A stretch of 64,000 nucleotides of DNA from Nematostella vectensis (lineage: Eukaryota; Cnidaria; Anthozoa; Actiniaria; Edwardsiidae), in the NCBI RefSeq assembly GCF_932526225.1, contig NC_064038.1, positions 7,439,070-7,503,069 of the forward strand, written 5' to 3'. Positions 1 to 21,478 of this stretch are shown piece after piece. The notes beneath the pieces are model-generated. The model was not told the DNA's origin. It did no database searches and saw only the letters and a list, made by a program, of their open reading frames with translations. The position numbers and the translations under genes were made by a program. Within the stretch, counting starts at the first letter, position 1. Each line of letters begins with the position of its first letter.

Positions 1-8628
<8,628 letters not shown>

Positions 8629-9963
8629 GAACTGGCCTGAGTCCATGAAAGTGAATAGGCTCTATTATCTACAATTTTCCACAACATTAAGCAACAGCAG
8701 ACTATATTTAAGAAGCATATGTACAATATACACAATTTCTCACCGTGTTCTCACTAAAGACATTAAGTTTTTGTACTCAATTTGCACAAATTTCTCTCGG
8801 TGTTGTCACTGAACAGTAGCATATGTAGGGGGTTAGGGGGTTTAAACCTCCCCTTTTGGCTGCCCGAAAGCCATGTGTAACAAAAAAGTACCCCCTCCCC
8901 CCTTTGTCACTCAGCAAAACCCCTCCCTTTAGCGAAAAGCTAGATCCGCCCCTGCTGAAGATGTTTACTTTTTGGCAAACAATAAAAAAAACACTTCATA
9001 TCTGCCAACCTCCACACCAAAAAAAACCCATAAAGATTGGGGTTCTATTCAGCTCTTAGTTTTGCCCTTAGCTTTGGAGACTCAACCAGGAAGCTAGATG
9101 GCGCCTGACAAAAGATGTCGCAGTTGGCTGGTATTGCAAATATTTTTTATGTGAAATTTAAAAAATTATCAAAACTTTCAGGCGTAATTTAAGCCTTTAC
9201 CACTGATATGGTGTGTTATGCATACAGCCAATAAACTCTTTTATATTTGATAGATTTTGCTCTTGAAACTTTGCTTTGTTTTTTTGTTGTTGTTTTTTTC
9301 TTAAAAATATTTTTTTTTTTGTTATTAAACCCACAGATGCAAGATTCATGAAGGAGTTCACATATATAAGATGTAGTAGTATTAGATGTAATTTAGAATT
9401 TTATTGTACAGTAATAACCTGGCTGTAGCTTGCATGAGGACAACAACCAGGATTATATTCAATTAACAATGAAATGTACGTGCCTTGATACCATTTGCCA
9501 TTATAATGCTTATAATTACATTTTTAACTTGTGCTATTGACTAATGACTTTTTTTCTTTGATTTTGTTTTCTGTTTCAAATCTGGATAGGATGTTAACTT
9601 TATGAAGTGTGATACATTAGTCACCCTAGTGGTCTATCATAAAATGCTGCATTCTGATTAGTTTTATAAAATTGCCGGATTTGATAGACAAATGACCAGA
9701 CCAAACAATGTTTTGGGCTACAAGTATACAAATTGACTTGCTAAGAGTGAATCTCTGAGTCTCTGAGTAAAAAGCTCATGAAGCAAAAGGCCAGCTCGAG
9801 TGTTAGGACCTTTCATTGTTCCCTTTGAAGTATATACTGCTTATTTTTCCTTTTCAGGTTTCGAAAAATAAAATTGCATAATACTCTTACTAGCAAAAAA
9901 TTGAATTGACGGAATTGACTCAGAGACCATGAGACCTCTAGAAGGATTGAAATACATGGATTA
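8629..9963. other. Downstream of GALT, no gene seen
   Basis: AT-rich. It contains a GC-rich repeat fragment at about 8818-8958 ending GATCCGCCCCTG, resembling the end of the 78-255 family. It presumably includes the GALT 3' UTR; no coding exon or RNA gene is recognisable. Confidence 0.4.
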
Positions 9964-10106
9964 CACCTGGTGCACACTAGTGGCATTACACAGGCGTGCA
10001 CACTCATGTGTTCATATGTATAAGTGTGAATGGTTTGAAATAAATACATATAGCCCGACATAATGACATAAGAGCATAAACATACGAACATAAGAGTGTG
10101 CGCATA

Positions 10107-11276
10107 TGTCATTAACGCATAACGCAATACTCTTAAAAAAGCTTTCCCGATACGGAATCGACCGGTCTGCCATAAATTGGTTCCAGTCCTACTTGGAAGT
10201 AAGATCACAAAAATGCTCTGTCAACGGCCATCTTTCAAATGCCCAAGCTATTTCGCTCGGCATACCTCAGGGGTCAATAATCGGGCCGTTGCTGTTTTTA
10301 ATATATATCAACGACCTCCCAAATAGCTTGGACGTTGGAATACCAAAAATGTTCGCGGATGATACATCCGTTAGTTTCAGCGGTGAGAGTTCCAATCGCT
10401 TATAAACAAAGACATTAAAAATCTTCATTCTTGGCTTATCGCTAATCAACTAAGCCTAAATATTGCCAAGACCGAATTTATGGTAATAGGCTCTAGACAA
10501 AAACTAAAAACCCAATCTGACTTGGAAATTGAAATATTTATTGATAATAAACGCATTAATCAGGTCCGCCATGCGAAATCGCTTGGCCTATACATTGACG
10601 ACACCCTGTCTTGGGCCAAGCATATCGAGGAAATTTCCAAGAAAATATCAGCTGCGATTGGAGCACTAAAGCGCATCAGGTCATTTATTAAAAAATCCAC
10701 TGCCATCAAAATTTACAACTCTCTGATAGAACCCCACTTCCAGTACTGCAGTGCAGTCTGGGATGGGTTGGCAGTACATTTGGCTGACAAACTCCAAAAA
10801 TTGCAAAATCGCGCTGCAAGAGTGGTCACGAAATCAAACTATGACACCAGATCTAGCGAATTACTTGGTGTGCTTGGCTGGGACAGGGTGTCCACTACTA
10901 GGACTAAGAATAAGGCCACCGTTATGTTTAAGGTCCTTAATAACCTGACGCCCGAATACTTGTGCGATATGTTTCAATACAATAATCATGTCCCCTATAC
11001 CCTCAGGGATCATGAGAACAGGCTAGCCATACCAAAGCCGCGCACTAATTATATGAGGAGGTCTTTCAGCTATAGTGGAGCAGTTCTATGGAATAACCTT
11101 CCGAAGGCGCTGCGAAACAGCTACGAGTCTCAATCAATTTAAAAGGGAATTGGCAAAACTCGATCTGTAAGCCGGGCTCACTACACGGCAGACATGTAAA
11201 ACAGTAGTTTTCGTATTTTTATTGCTGAAATATGTAAACGTTTGTACTGATGTCTTGTCCGTGTCTAAATAAAGTC
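10107..11276 (+). pseudogene. 5'-truncated LINE reverse transcriptase with frameshift
   Basis: Only the C-terminal half of the reverse transcriptase and the following connector remain. The first segment (to about 10380) has the fingers/palm sequence GIPQGSIIGPLLFLIYIND and the catalytic FADD motif at about 10351-10362. The frame then shifts by one near 10380-10400. Translation continues from about 10405 to the stop at 11142, through the thumb and the conserved PHFQYCSAVWD and LQNRAARV blocks typical of non-LTR elements. A short 3' UTR with AATAAAG precedes the (TATG)n tail. The frameshift and the missing N-terminus make it inactive. It is a non-LTR retrotransposon; I do not assign the clade. 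Confidence 0.9.
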
Positions 11277-11558
11277 TATGTATGTATGTATGTATGTATG
11301 TATGTATGTATGTATGTATGTATGTATGTATGTATGTATGTATGTATGTATGTATGTATGTATGTATGTATGTATGTATGTATGTATGTATGTATGTATG
11401 TATGTATGTATGTATGTATGTATGTATGTATGTATGTATGTATGTATGTATGTATGTATGTATGTATGTATGTATGTATGTATGTATGTATGTATGTATG
11501 TATGTATGTATGTATGTATGTATGTATGTATGTATGTATGTATGTATGTATGTATGTA
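11275..11558 (+). repeat. (TATG)n microsatellite, LINE 3' tail
   Basis: About 70 near-perfect TATG units follow AATAAAGTC of the LINE without a gap, so the array is the expanded 3' tail of that insertion. The frames of MYVC or IHTY repeats in it are not genes. Confidence 0.97.
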
Positions 11559-11575
11559 TTATGTCACTAGTGTGA

Positions 11576-12093
11576 ACAAGGCATTGTTTGAATGAGCACA
11601 AAAATTTTAAATGAGCACAAAAATAGCCATATGTTTATAAAAGAAAAGAACTTAACACCTGAATTCTAAGAAAAATAAAAAATGTTTTTTTTTTCATCAT
11701 TTCTCATTATAGAGAATTGTTTTATTAGAGGATGGAAAGCAATTATTTTTAGGGTTGGACTATTCATTTATACAGAGATTACCGATAGCATGTCCTGTTA
11801 CTGTGTTTCATATCGGGCAAGAGAAAAAAATTAACCGGAAATATAATATAAATCAGCCCGTAAAATTACAGGGCTGTTGTCTTTACTTCTGGTTTCCTAA
11901 TTTGCGCATTTATTGTGACGTCACAGACGGTTCGAAGGACTGGAACTAGTAAATACACAACAAAACTTCTTTTGGCATTGAAAAAGAAAAAAATCTGTGG
12001 CTCCATCTTGTTTTACTTATTCCCTTAAAAAGCCATAAAAAATAAACTGCTCTCTCTGAGATTTTACTATAGGAAGGCAGATTACCCTGTGTA
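11576..12093 (+). promoter_or_regulatory. Upstream region of the E2 gene, with a CRE palindrome
   Basis: About 520 bp between the LINE and the E2 start codon. TGACGTCA, the full CREB/ATF-type palindrome, lies at 11916-11923, about 170 nt before the ATG. The start codon context is GTAATGG. A promoter role is inferred from position only. No TATA box is evident. Confidence 0.35.
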
Positions 12094-15000
12094 ATGGCCA
12101 CCCCTCCTAGTTCATCGGCTGTTCGGGCTTTACAGCTCGAATTAAAGAAGCTAACAGAAGAGCCAGTCGAAGGCTTTACAGTAGAAGTCCCTGATGAGAG
12201 CAACACTTTTGAATGGGATGTAGCGATTTTCGGGCCACCAGGCACTCTCTATGCTGGTGGATACTTTAAGGTAGTATTCCCTTTATTTCTCCTTCTATTC
12301 CTGTTAATACTGTGGTATTTCAAGTGATGTTTTTCGCTTTTTAGGCGCATATGTCATTCCCACACGATTACCCATACTCACCGCCGACATTTCGCTTTTT
12401 GACAAAAATGTGGCACCCAAATATCTACGAGGTAAGCTGGCAAAGTTTTGTCCGATCTTTTTTACATTCTGTTGGTATCTACAACGACAAATAATCTTTC
12501 ATTTGTTCTTGTTTTTAGTCGGGGGATGTTTGTATTTCAATATTACATCCGCCTGTAGACGATCCACAGAGTGGAGAGCTCCCTTCGGAAAGATGGAACC
12601 CAACACAAAATGTTAGGTGAGAAACTATAAATATTTCCTCTCAAAATACTGGTATATTACTTTCAAGAACACTCATTTCATTCCGTTTTGACGTGATAGC
12701 TATATATACCACTATCCCCTCCAATACATTAAGATCCTTTAGATTCCAAGTTCAATCATTCTTTTCTTCCCCAGTAGCATCTGCTGATGGATGAGTCCAT
12801 TTCCATTACATTGTTAAGTTAGAGCCGTATATAGTTGTTTTAACATCCGATTTGCGACGAAATAGTCACAAAAACATTACTTTGCCTATAATTTAAAGCT
12901 TAACCTTAAGTCGGGTTTTTGTAATGCGCGAAAACAAGAAAACACCAGGCCATTCTTCATTCCGCACGCGTTCACAACGTGGTATCGAGTTTTTCTAAGT
13001 TCGGGTTGCATAAATGTATTACTTTTTAGTCTGGTAACTCGAAATGTTCAGATATAGTGTTTGAGATGAGCCCAGTGGCCTTGAATATTTCCTTGAGCTT
13101 TTTCTTTAAAGCCCAGAGCATGCCCAAGAAACAATACTTCTCTCTAGTGTGCAATCGATTCTTGCATTGTTTACTAGTATATGTTGCCATTGTTTCTGTA
13201 TTATGAAAGTACCAGCCAGGTGGATTGTGTATCATTATCATTTATAGAATAAGTAATATGCTGGTATTTCCATTCTTTTCACTCGCATTTTTTTATGCTT
13301 AAGCCTTACTTTTATTTTTACTTTGAATTTTTATCCATGTTATATATATTTTTTATTTATCAAATGAAACTAAATATAATTTTTATAACTTAATTATCTT
13401 TTACTGAATATATCCAGCTAAAATTATAGTTCTTGCTTATATTTGTTTTTCCTTTGAAAAAGTTCCTTTCTAAAAATGCCAACCTGTCTTACACCTAATT
13501 GGTCAATCACTTTACAAAACTTATGACGTATTCATAATTAAGCTACAAAGAAGTACGACAACAGCCTTGGTTACATGTATACATAATAATGCTACATTAA
13601 CCTACTTAACAGTTTGTCTAAACAAGGTATTCACATTGAAAAAAATAAATAAAAAGGTAAGCTACAGTATACACCTATTTCAAAAAAGTTTGACGATAAG
13701 AGAATGGAAAATGGAACAAAGTTTGGCCAATAGTAATGTTTCCTTGTATTTAAAATTCGTTTACTCATTACAAGGACCTCACTACAAACTTAATTTAGCC
13801 TCACTAAATGTCGTTAACAGATACAAGACTTGTTTTCCCTTACCAGGGGTGTTTGGCATTAATCATTTTCCATTTTCTTATAGTCAACCTTAATTGAAAT
13901 GGGTGTATAAACATTTATCTCTTTCCCTTGCAATGAGAATAAAAGATGCAGTATTCACATCAGGAACTTTGTTAGGATTCTCCAAAAGAGTATAGGATAA
14001 CTTCTAAAATTTACTCTTCAGGTTTTATGAATTCCTCATTTTGCTGCCTTATAGCTTCCAACATCATCACTTTAGGCAGAATTTCCTTGCCTAAAATCCG
14101 AAAGAAATGTGGATATCATTGCCTAATTTGTCCAAGGCCTTGGTTTCCTCACCTTAATGGAAAAATACCCAATCCCATGGTCTAAAATGCATTGTAGCCA
14201 AAGTTGTAAATTTTATCACAAAATCAGCACTTTTTTTAACCCTTGTTGCAAGACATACATCAAGATATCATTTTGTGTTTTTGCACTTTCATTCAATAAT
14301 AAAGTAAAATCACAACATCAATCTGGGATAATCTTTTGCTTCAGTGTAGAATGTACCAGCTGAATTAAAAGTACGTAACCTAACCACCAAACATCTTGTC
14401 CTGACCTGTTCTCTTTTGTTCTCTATTTGTGACTGATAGTTGTACTAATAGTACCATGGGGATTGCCAGTTGAATCCAGTAAAAAATTATAACATATTCT
14501 TGTTTTTTTTTCTTCAGAACAATTCTACTTAGTGTAATTTCGCTACTGAATGAGCCAAACACCTTCTCGCCAGCAAATGTTGATGCTTCAGTTATGTTCC
14601 GCAAGTGGAGGGAAACCAAGGGAAAAGATTCAGAATATGAGAAAATTATTAGGTAAAAATGCACAGAAACTTAATTAACCACTATATTGCTACCTGCAAT
14701 TGCATTTTCATTTGTTAACCTTTAGAATAGGCAATTAACCAAATGGACACTCATGATTTAGATATGCATGATGGTTGAAATTTTCTAAGAAGATTTCAAT
14801 AGAATAACATATATTGCTACAATTAGGAGGGAGGGTAGAAGTTGATCACATCGCTTCTATATGAAGGTTTGCCTTCATATTTACCATGGTGGGGTGGGGA
14901 ATGGCTTTGTAGTTACCAGTGTTTGGGGATATGGCTTTTGTAGTTACCAGTGTTTGGGGATATGGCTTTTGTAGTTACCAGTGTTTGGGGATATGACTTT

Positions 15001-16327
15001 TGTAGTTACCAGTGTTTGGGGATATGGCTTTTGTAGTTACCAGTGTTTGGGGTATGGCTTTTGTAGTTACCAGTGTTTGGGGGTATGGCATTGTAGTTAC
15101 CAGTGTTTGGGGATATGGCTTTTGTAGTTACCAGTGTTTGGGGATATGGCTTTTGTAGTTACCAGTGTTTGGGGGTATTGGTTTTGTAGTTGCCAGTGTT
15201 TGGGGGTATGGCTTTTGTAGTTACCAGTGTTTGGGGTATGGCTTTTGTAGTTACCAGTGTTGGGGGTATGGCATTGTAGTTACCAGTGTTTGGGGATATG
15301 GCTTTTGTAGTTACCAGTGTTTGAGGATATGGCTTTTGTAGTTACCAGTGTTTGGGGGTATGGCTTTTGTAGTTACCAGTGTTTGGGGGTATGGCTTTTG
15401 TAGTTACCAGTGTTTGGGGTATGGCTTTTGTAGTTACCAGTGTTGGGGGTATGGCATTGTAGTTACCAGTGTTTGGGGGTATGTCTTTTGTAGTTACCAG
15501 TGTTGGGGGTATGGCATTGTAGTTACCAATGTTGGGGGTATGGCATTATAGTTACCACTCTTAACAAGGGTGGGGGTGGATGGCTTTAAAGTTACTATGG
15601 TGGGTGATATGGCATCATAGTTACCATTGTGAGATGTGTGGCTTCAAATTTACCACTTTGGCTTCAAAGTTACCACATTTAACAAGGGTGGTGGGGGTGT
15701 GCCTTTGTTACCAATCTAAATATGGGTGGGGCTATGGCTTCATAGTCCGCACTCCTAAAGCCACATTAACACCAGTTTACTTCCAGAGGTCCGACGGGAA
15801 CCTCAACAGTTAAAAGGAATCTATTAGAATCCGAGATAATTAACAGGCCATCTGCTTTAAATTATCAATCACATCCTCAAAGAAACTTCCAATAGACACA
15901 CTGCTTTCAATACTTTGAAATATGTTTCGCGTTTTTCATTAAAAATCATCAGATATTGTTAGTTAATCGACCGGAAGTAAACTTGTAGTAACCAGTGCTG
16001 GGGGTGTGGCTTTGCATTTACCATGGTGGTCAGCGAAGGTTATGGCTTTGTAGTTACCACTTTCTACTTCCTCTTTCAGTCTTATAATGTGGTTTAATTT
16101 TTGAAAATAGAAAACAAGTTCAGAGATCAAAGATAGATGCTGAAAAAGATGGCATTCACGTCCCCACCACGGTGCAAGAATACTGCGTCAAGGCTAAGCC
16201 TACTAAGTCGGACAGTGATGACTTCAATGACTTCTATGACGATGATTATGCCGATGATTTAGATGATGACGATGATGATGATGACTGCATGGAGTACAGT
16301 GAGGATTCTGGGAACGAGGAGACATGA
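12094..16327 (+). CDS. UBE2R: CDC34-type ubiquitin-conjugating enzyme E2 R
   Basis: E2 that takes ubiquitin from E1 and extends ubiquitin chains with SCF/cullin-RING ligases. Exons: 12094-12270, 12345-12431, 12519-12616, 14518-14652, 16111-16327; all phases join, giving 237 residues, the usual length of vertebrate UBE2R2. The HPN motif (MWHPN) closes exon 2. The catalytic Cys is residue 93 in the sequence SGDVC, where vertebrates have NGDVC. The acidic loop that marks the CDC34 class ([19 protein letters not shown]) follows. The C-terminal tail from about residue 198 is almost all Asp/Glu and ends GNEET, as expected for binding the basic canyon of a cullin. The start is the first ATG, with [10 protein letters not shown] before the first helix. 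Intron 4 carries a minisatellite. Confidence 0.97.
14878..15560 (+). repeat. 31-bp minisatellite in UBE2R intron 4
   Basis: About 22 units with the core GGCTTTTGTAGTTACCAGTG and a G-rich, length-variable joint (TTTGGGGATAT to TTGGGGGTAT). Degenerate units continue to about 16060 (GGCTTCAAAGTTACCAC and similar), interrupted by the MITE at 15756-15990. Non-coding. Confidence 0.9.
15756..15990. mobile_element. TA-type MITE, degraded copy within the minisatellite
   Basis: Starts TAAAGCCACATTAACACCAG, then TTTACTTCC, and ends CCGGAAGTAAACTTG. It matches, in reverse orientation, the better preserved copy at 30315-30567, including AAAGAAACTTCCAATA and the AATCCGAGATAATTAACAGG block. It interrupts the tail of the 31-bp array. 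Confidence 0.7.
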
Positions 16328-17619
16328 CAAATGTCAAGCATACTATAGCTCCCAATCAAAGCTGTATATTTTGTTACTTGTATGATAACCTTTAAATCGC
16401 GAACTCTTGAGGCATATGAAATGTGCAGTTTGCAAGAAAGGGCCACGACAGAGGGCCCTATTTCTGAAAGCTATTCTTTAGTTCTGTAGCTCTTAGCTTG
16501 GTCAGTAACTCGAATTTTTTGTCTCGCATGTAGTAGACTCTCCCTTTGGCACTCACTGTGAGCATTCATTTAAGCCCGCAATGGCCAAGATGATGTGCAA
16601 GATGGTTTTTTTTAGAAAAGGTTCTATATTAATACTGCCTTGAATCCAGGATACTTTATTCAGTGTGAAAGATGAAAGGTTAAATTATTAACAGAGAGGC
16701 ATCGTGCTAGTCAGAGCAAACAAAGTCCATTAAAGAGCCATCACTCTTATACATACACCCTATTATCATATCGTATTACTGTGACATCGTGACTGTAAGC
16801 GATGTAATGCCATATTGTAGAATAAATTGTGTTAGTAGTGCCCGGATTAACAGGTGCTCGTAGCTATTGCCACTATTAGTTTTTTTTATAAGGGACTACT
16901 GACGGTAACAAGGACGAATTTTTATGACATGGCTGACAGGAGAAATGATGTAGTCATCAAAGTTCAGCTTTTCGACCGTCTTTTATTTCTATGGATTTTT
17001 TTTTTCGCGATGATTTAGATAAACCACGAAGGGTAAAGGTAAAGAATAGCTTTCCAGGGTTTTGTTCAGTTGAGATTGGTTTCAGTTGTATATAACAAGA
17101 CCCCTGTGTATTTCTAGTAAATAGGTATATCGGTTGTTTGATATCTTTACAAATTATAAAGCAGGTACGACTTTCGGGAAGACGCATTTTGAGAATCGTG
17201 GTATATTCTGCATGGTACAATGCATATTATTTCGTTTGTAGAGATTTATGTTCTAGTCGCATCTGCTTTTTGAATATATAAAAATAAATGTCAATACACG
17301 CTACTCTATCATTAAACTATATCTAAATAATTTACGATTAGGTTGTGTGGTCAAGATAACTACTATTGCAAAAAAAAAAAACTCGCATATGTACCAAACA
17401 TGTAAAACCCAATCCTGCGCACCAAAAAGGCCGGCCCCCAACTCCTTTTAAAATGCATGGAGTACTGAGCCTACCGTTACTATGGGAGTACACAGGGAGG
17501 ATCCTTATCATAAATTAAGACTCGGCAAAGCTCAAATTGCGCGAAAAACGTACTATGTTTTAACTAAAAAGTGGAGAGGGACTCGGAAAGCTACCTATGC
17601 GAGTAATCAAAAAGAATAG
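16328..17619. other. 3' flank of UBE2R, no further gene seen
   Basis: AT-rich; includes AATAAA at about 16821 that could end the E2 transcript. I see no coding exon or RNA gene. Confidence 0.4.
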
Positions 17620-19985
17620 CACATGGTGTGACCCTGATAGCATATGGTGTGACCCTGACAGCGCATGGTGTGACCATGATAGCGCATGGTGTGACCCTGA
17701 TAGCATATGGTGTGACCCCGATAGCACATGGTGTGACCCTGATAGCGCATGGTGTGACCCTGAAAGCGCATGGTGTGACCCTGATACCGCATGGTGTGAC
17801 CCTGATACCGCATAGTGTGGCCCTGATAGCGCATGGTGTGACCCTGATAGCGCATGTTGTGACCCTGAAAGCGCATGGTGTGACCCTGATACCGCATGGT
17901 GTGACCCTGTTGCGCATACTGTGCCCCTGATAGCGCATGTTGTGACCCTGATACCGCATGGTGTGATCCTGATAGCACATGGTGTGACCCTGATAGCGCA
18001 TGGTTTGACCCTGATAGCGTATGGTGTGACCCTTATAGCGTATAGTGTGACCCTGATAGCGCATGTTGTGACCCTAATAGCGCATAGTGTGGCCCTGATA
18101 ACGAATGGTGTGACCCTGATAGCGCATGGTGTGACCCTTATAGGGTATGGTGTGACCCTGATAGCACATGGTGTGACCCTGATGGCGCATGGTGTGACCC
18201 TGATAGCACATGGTGTGACCCTGATGGCGCATGGTGTGACCCTGATAGCACATGGTGTGACCCTGATAGCGTATGGTGTGGCCCTGATAGCGCATGGTGT
18301 GACCCTGATAGCGCATACTGTGCCCCTGATAGCGCATGTTGTAACCCTGATAGCGCATAGTGTGGCCCTTATAGCACATGGTGTGACCCTGATAGCACAT
18401 GGTGTGACCCTGATAGCGCATAGTGTGGCCCTGATAACGAATGGTGTGACCCTGATAGCGCATGGTGTGACCCTAATAGGGTATGGTGTGACCCTGATAG
18501 CACATGGTGTGACCCTGATGGCGCATGGTGTGACCCTGATAGCACATGGTGTGACCCTGATGGCGCATGGTGTGACCCTGATAGCACATGGTGTGACCCT
18601 GATAGCGTATGGTGTGGCCCTGATAGCGCATGGTGTGACCCTGATAGCGCATACTGTGCCCCTGATAGCGCATGTTGTAACCCTGATAGCGCATAGTGTG
18701 GCCCTGATAGCACATGGTGTGACCCTGATAGCACATGGTGTGACCCTGATAGCGCATTGTGTGACCGTGATAGCGCATTGTGTGACCCTGATAGCGTATG
18801 GTGTGACCCTGATAGCACATGGTGTGACCCTGATAGCGCATGTTGTGACCCTGATAGCGCATGTTGTGACCCTGAAAGCGCATGGTGTGACCCTGATACC
18901 GCATGGTGTGACCCTGTTGCGCATAGTGTGACCCTTATAGCGCATACTGTGCCCCTGATAGCGCATGTTGTGACCCTGATACCGCATGGTGTGATCCTGA
19001 TAGCACATGGTGTGACCCTGATAGCGCATGGTTTGACCCTGATAGCGTATGGTGTGACCCTTATAGCGTATAGTGTGACCCTGATAGCGCATGTTGTGAC
19101 CCTGATAGCGCATAGTGTGGCCCTGATAAAGCATGGTGTGACCCTGATAGCGCATGGTGTGACCCTAATAGGGTATGGTGTGACCCTGATAGCACATGGT
19201 GTGACCCTGATGGCGCATGGTGTGACCCTGATAGCACATGGTGTGACCCTGATGGCGCATGGTGTGACCCTGATAGCACATGGTGTGACCCTGATAGCGT
19301 ATGGTGTGGCCCTGATAGCGCATGGTGTGACCCTGATAGCGCATACTGTGCCCCTGATAGCGCATGTTGTAACCCTGATAGCGCATAGTGTGGCCATGAT
19401 AGCACATGGTGTGACCCTGATAGCACATGGTGTGACCCTGATAGCGCATTGTGTGACCGTGATAGCGCATTGTGTGACCCTGATAGCGTATGGTGTGACC
19501 CTGATAGCACATGGTGTGACCCTGATAGCGCATGTTGTGACCCTGATAGCACATGGTGTGACCCTGATAGCGCATGAAGTGACCCTGACAGCGTATGGTG
19601 TGACCCTGATAGCGCATGGTGTGACCCTGATAGCGTATGGTGTGACCCTGATAGCACATAGTGTGACCCTGATAGCACATGGTGTGACCCTGGTAGCGCA
19701 TGGTGTGACCCTGATAGCGTATGGTGTGACCCTGATAGCGCATGGTGTGACCCTGATAGCGCATGGTGTGACCCTGATAGCGCATGGTGTGACCCTGATA
19801 GCGCATGGTGTGACCCTGAAAGCGTATGGTGTGACCCTAATAGGGTATGGTGTGACCCTGATACCGCATGGTGTGACCCTGATTGCGCATAGTGTGGCCC
19901 TGATAGCGCATAGTGTGACCCTGATGGCAAATGGTGTGACCCTGATAGCACTTGGTGTGACCCTGATAGCACACTTCTAGAGTCG
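17620..19985. repeat. 21-bp minisatellite with higher-order repeats
   Basis: About 112 units of 21 bp, consensus ATGGTGTGACCCTGATAGCGC. Runs of variant units recur in the same order. The string ...ATAACGAATGG...TATAGGGTATGG at about 18093 reappears at about 18429, 16 units later, and a related copy is near 19127. The string with TTGCGCATACTGTGCCCC near 17906 reappears near 18913. So blocks of many units were themselves duplicated. Since 21 is divisible by 3 and most units lack stops, both strands show frames of 300-530 codons. No start, splice or flanking coding context supports translation. Confidence 0.97.
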
Positions 19986-20074
19986 GCAGAAAACAATAGC
20001 AGGGTAACTTGGGCTAAAAAATTCACGCAGGATTAGGTTTTATATGATTTGATGCTCATAATTTAAACATCTCA

Positions 20075-20806
20075 ATGCAAACTTTAAAGCTGATATTAGA
20101 AGATATTGAGCGACAGGTGAAGCTAAGCGAAGTTTACAATAATAGACGAGATCCAATCCGAAAGAACAAATTGAGACATTTTAGGACTTTCAAGGAGACC
20201 TACAAATGCGAAGATTACCTAACTGATATAAATAATGCACGACACAGGGTCACCCTCACAAAACGAAGACTCAGCCCAACAATTTTAGCCATTCAGACCG
20301 GGAGACACGCTAGACCATAACCCCGAATAAGAAAATGTGCACGATCTGCACACCAGGAAGAGGCCCTGCATAAAGATATCAGGACGATGACAAACAAAAG
20401 GGCCTTTCTATTTTGTGTGGATAAAGTGTGGATAATTGAAGATATAAACAGAGAAACGGCAAGATACATCTTTGATTGCAGAAGGGAAAGAAAAAAATGC
20501 CTTCAAAATATTAATACTTTTCGAAAATGACATCTGCTCTTTACATTATTTTTTTCGGGCTACACCAATAATTTCTCTTCAAGCTGCACTACACTAACCT
20601 GAAATGAAGGGACGTAAAAGAACCACTGGGGACGCAATAAACCCTCTGGCAGTGACCACCCATAGTGACAGTGCTTACAATGCTTACTAACAATACACTC
20701 AGGGGAGCACTTGATTTGGAGCCTGGCTCTGTTGTACGTTCCGCACCAGTATAACTGGTGAAAATTGGTGGAAATAAATAAATAAATGAATAAATAAATA
20801 AATATA
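20075..20806 (+). pseudogene. LINE 3' remnant with (AAAT)n tail
   Basis: The frame at 20075-20320 has LRHFRTFKETYKCEDYL and a block NNARHRVTLTKRRLS...LAIQTGRHARP. This resembles the C-terminal part of non-LTR retrotransposon proteins, just before their cysteine-rich end. After the stop, further decayed fragments and a non-coding stretch lead to AAATAAATAAATAAATGAAT at 20773-20806, which looks like the 3' tail. I infer one element; the decayed middle leaves room for two. Confidence 0.5.
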
Positions 20807-21478
20807 AAATTGTGAAAGGAACTGAAATGAACAATTGTCACTGGGGTAAGGCACCGGCAGATACTGTACGGGTACCCACTGTTCTTTTACGTTGAGCAAA
20901 ATTCCCACTAAAAGTAAGACATTATTTTGTAATTTTGTAATTTTCAATAAGAGGATTATTATATCACTGAAAAAAATAAAAGTGCAATGTTATCTTTTTT
21001 ACAAAAAGTTGTCAATAGAAGCTTGTAGTGGTACCGTCACCAATTAATGAAGTAAAATGATACCCCATTCAGAGCCAGCATTACAAATTACAAGATACCA
21101 GGGGGGTGGGTTGATTTGGAACCTCCCAGTTTTTTTTTTCTTAAAGTATAATGAAATTACCAGAAGGCATGTGACGGCCCCCTCCCCCCCCTAGTTTTTT
21201 TAAGTACAATTAAACTGCCCTGATTACTGGCCCAGATTGCTGGTCCAGCAATGCTAATGCTGTTTGTACTGGGTCTTTTACGCAGACAGAGTCGAATTCA
21301 GGTGTTACCCATATAATTTCCTATCATGGTACATAAGCAGGGTGACGTCCGGATCCCTTGGAACCCCCTTTGGACATGCACCTGGGTAATGCAGGGCTTA
21401 AACCATCTCCCCTGTTGATTAGCATGAGCTGGCTTTTTCTTTAGAGAAATGGAAATAGTTTTCCTTCTGATTGTTTAG
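20807..21478. other. 3' flank of the OTU gene, no gene seen
   Basis: AT-rich sequence with two poly-C/poly-T patches (about 21100-21200) that look like repeat fragments. It contains the presumed 3' UTR of the minus-strand OTU gene. Confidence 0.35.

Larger units (their letters stand above)
9964..11575. mobile_element. MITE interrupted by a LINE
   Basis: Left part 9964-10106 (GTGCACACTAGTGGCATTAC ... GTGTGAATGGTT ... CGAACATAAGAGTGTGCGC ... ATGTCATTA) and right part about 11558-11575 (TTATGTCACTAGTGTG) together correspond to one element like that at 33464-33705. The LINE at 10107-11558 separates them. The original site can be read as ATGTCATTATGTCACTAG across the break. Non-coding. Confidence 0.6.

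Noticed and set aside
17560..20026. Heptad-repeat proteins of 300-530 residues on both strands
   Set aside because: They follow from a stop-free 21-bp unit; open in several frames and both strands, with no coding context.
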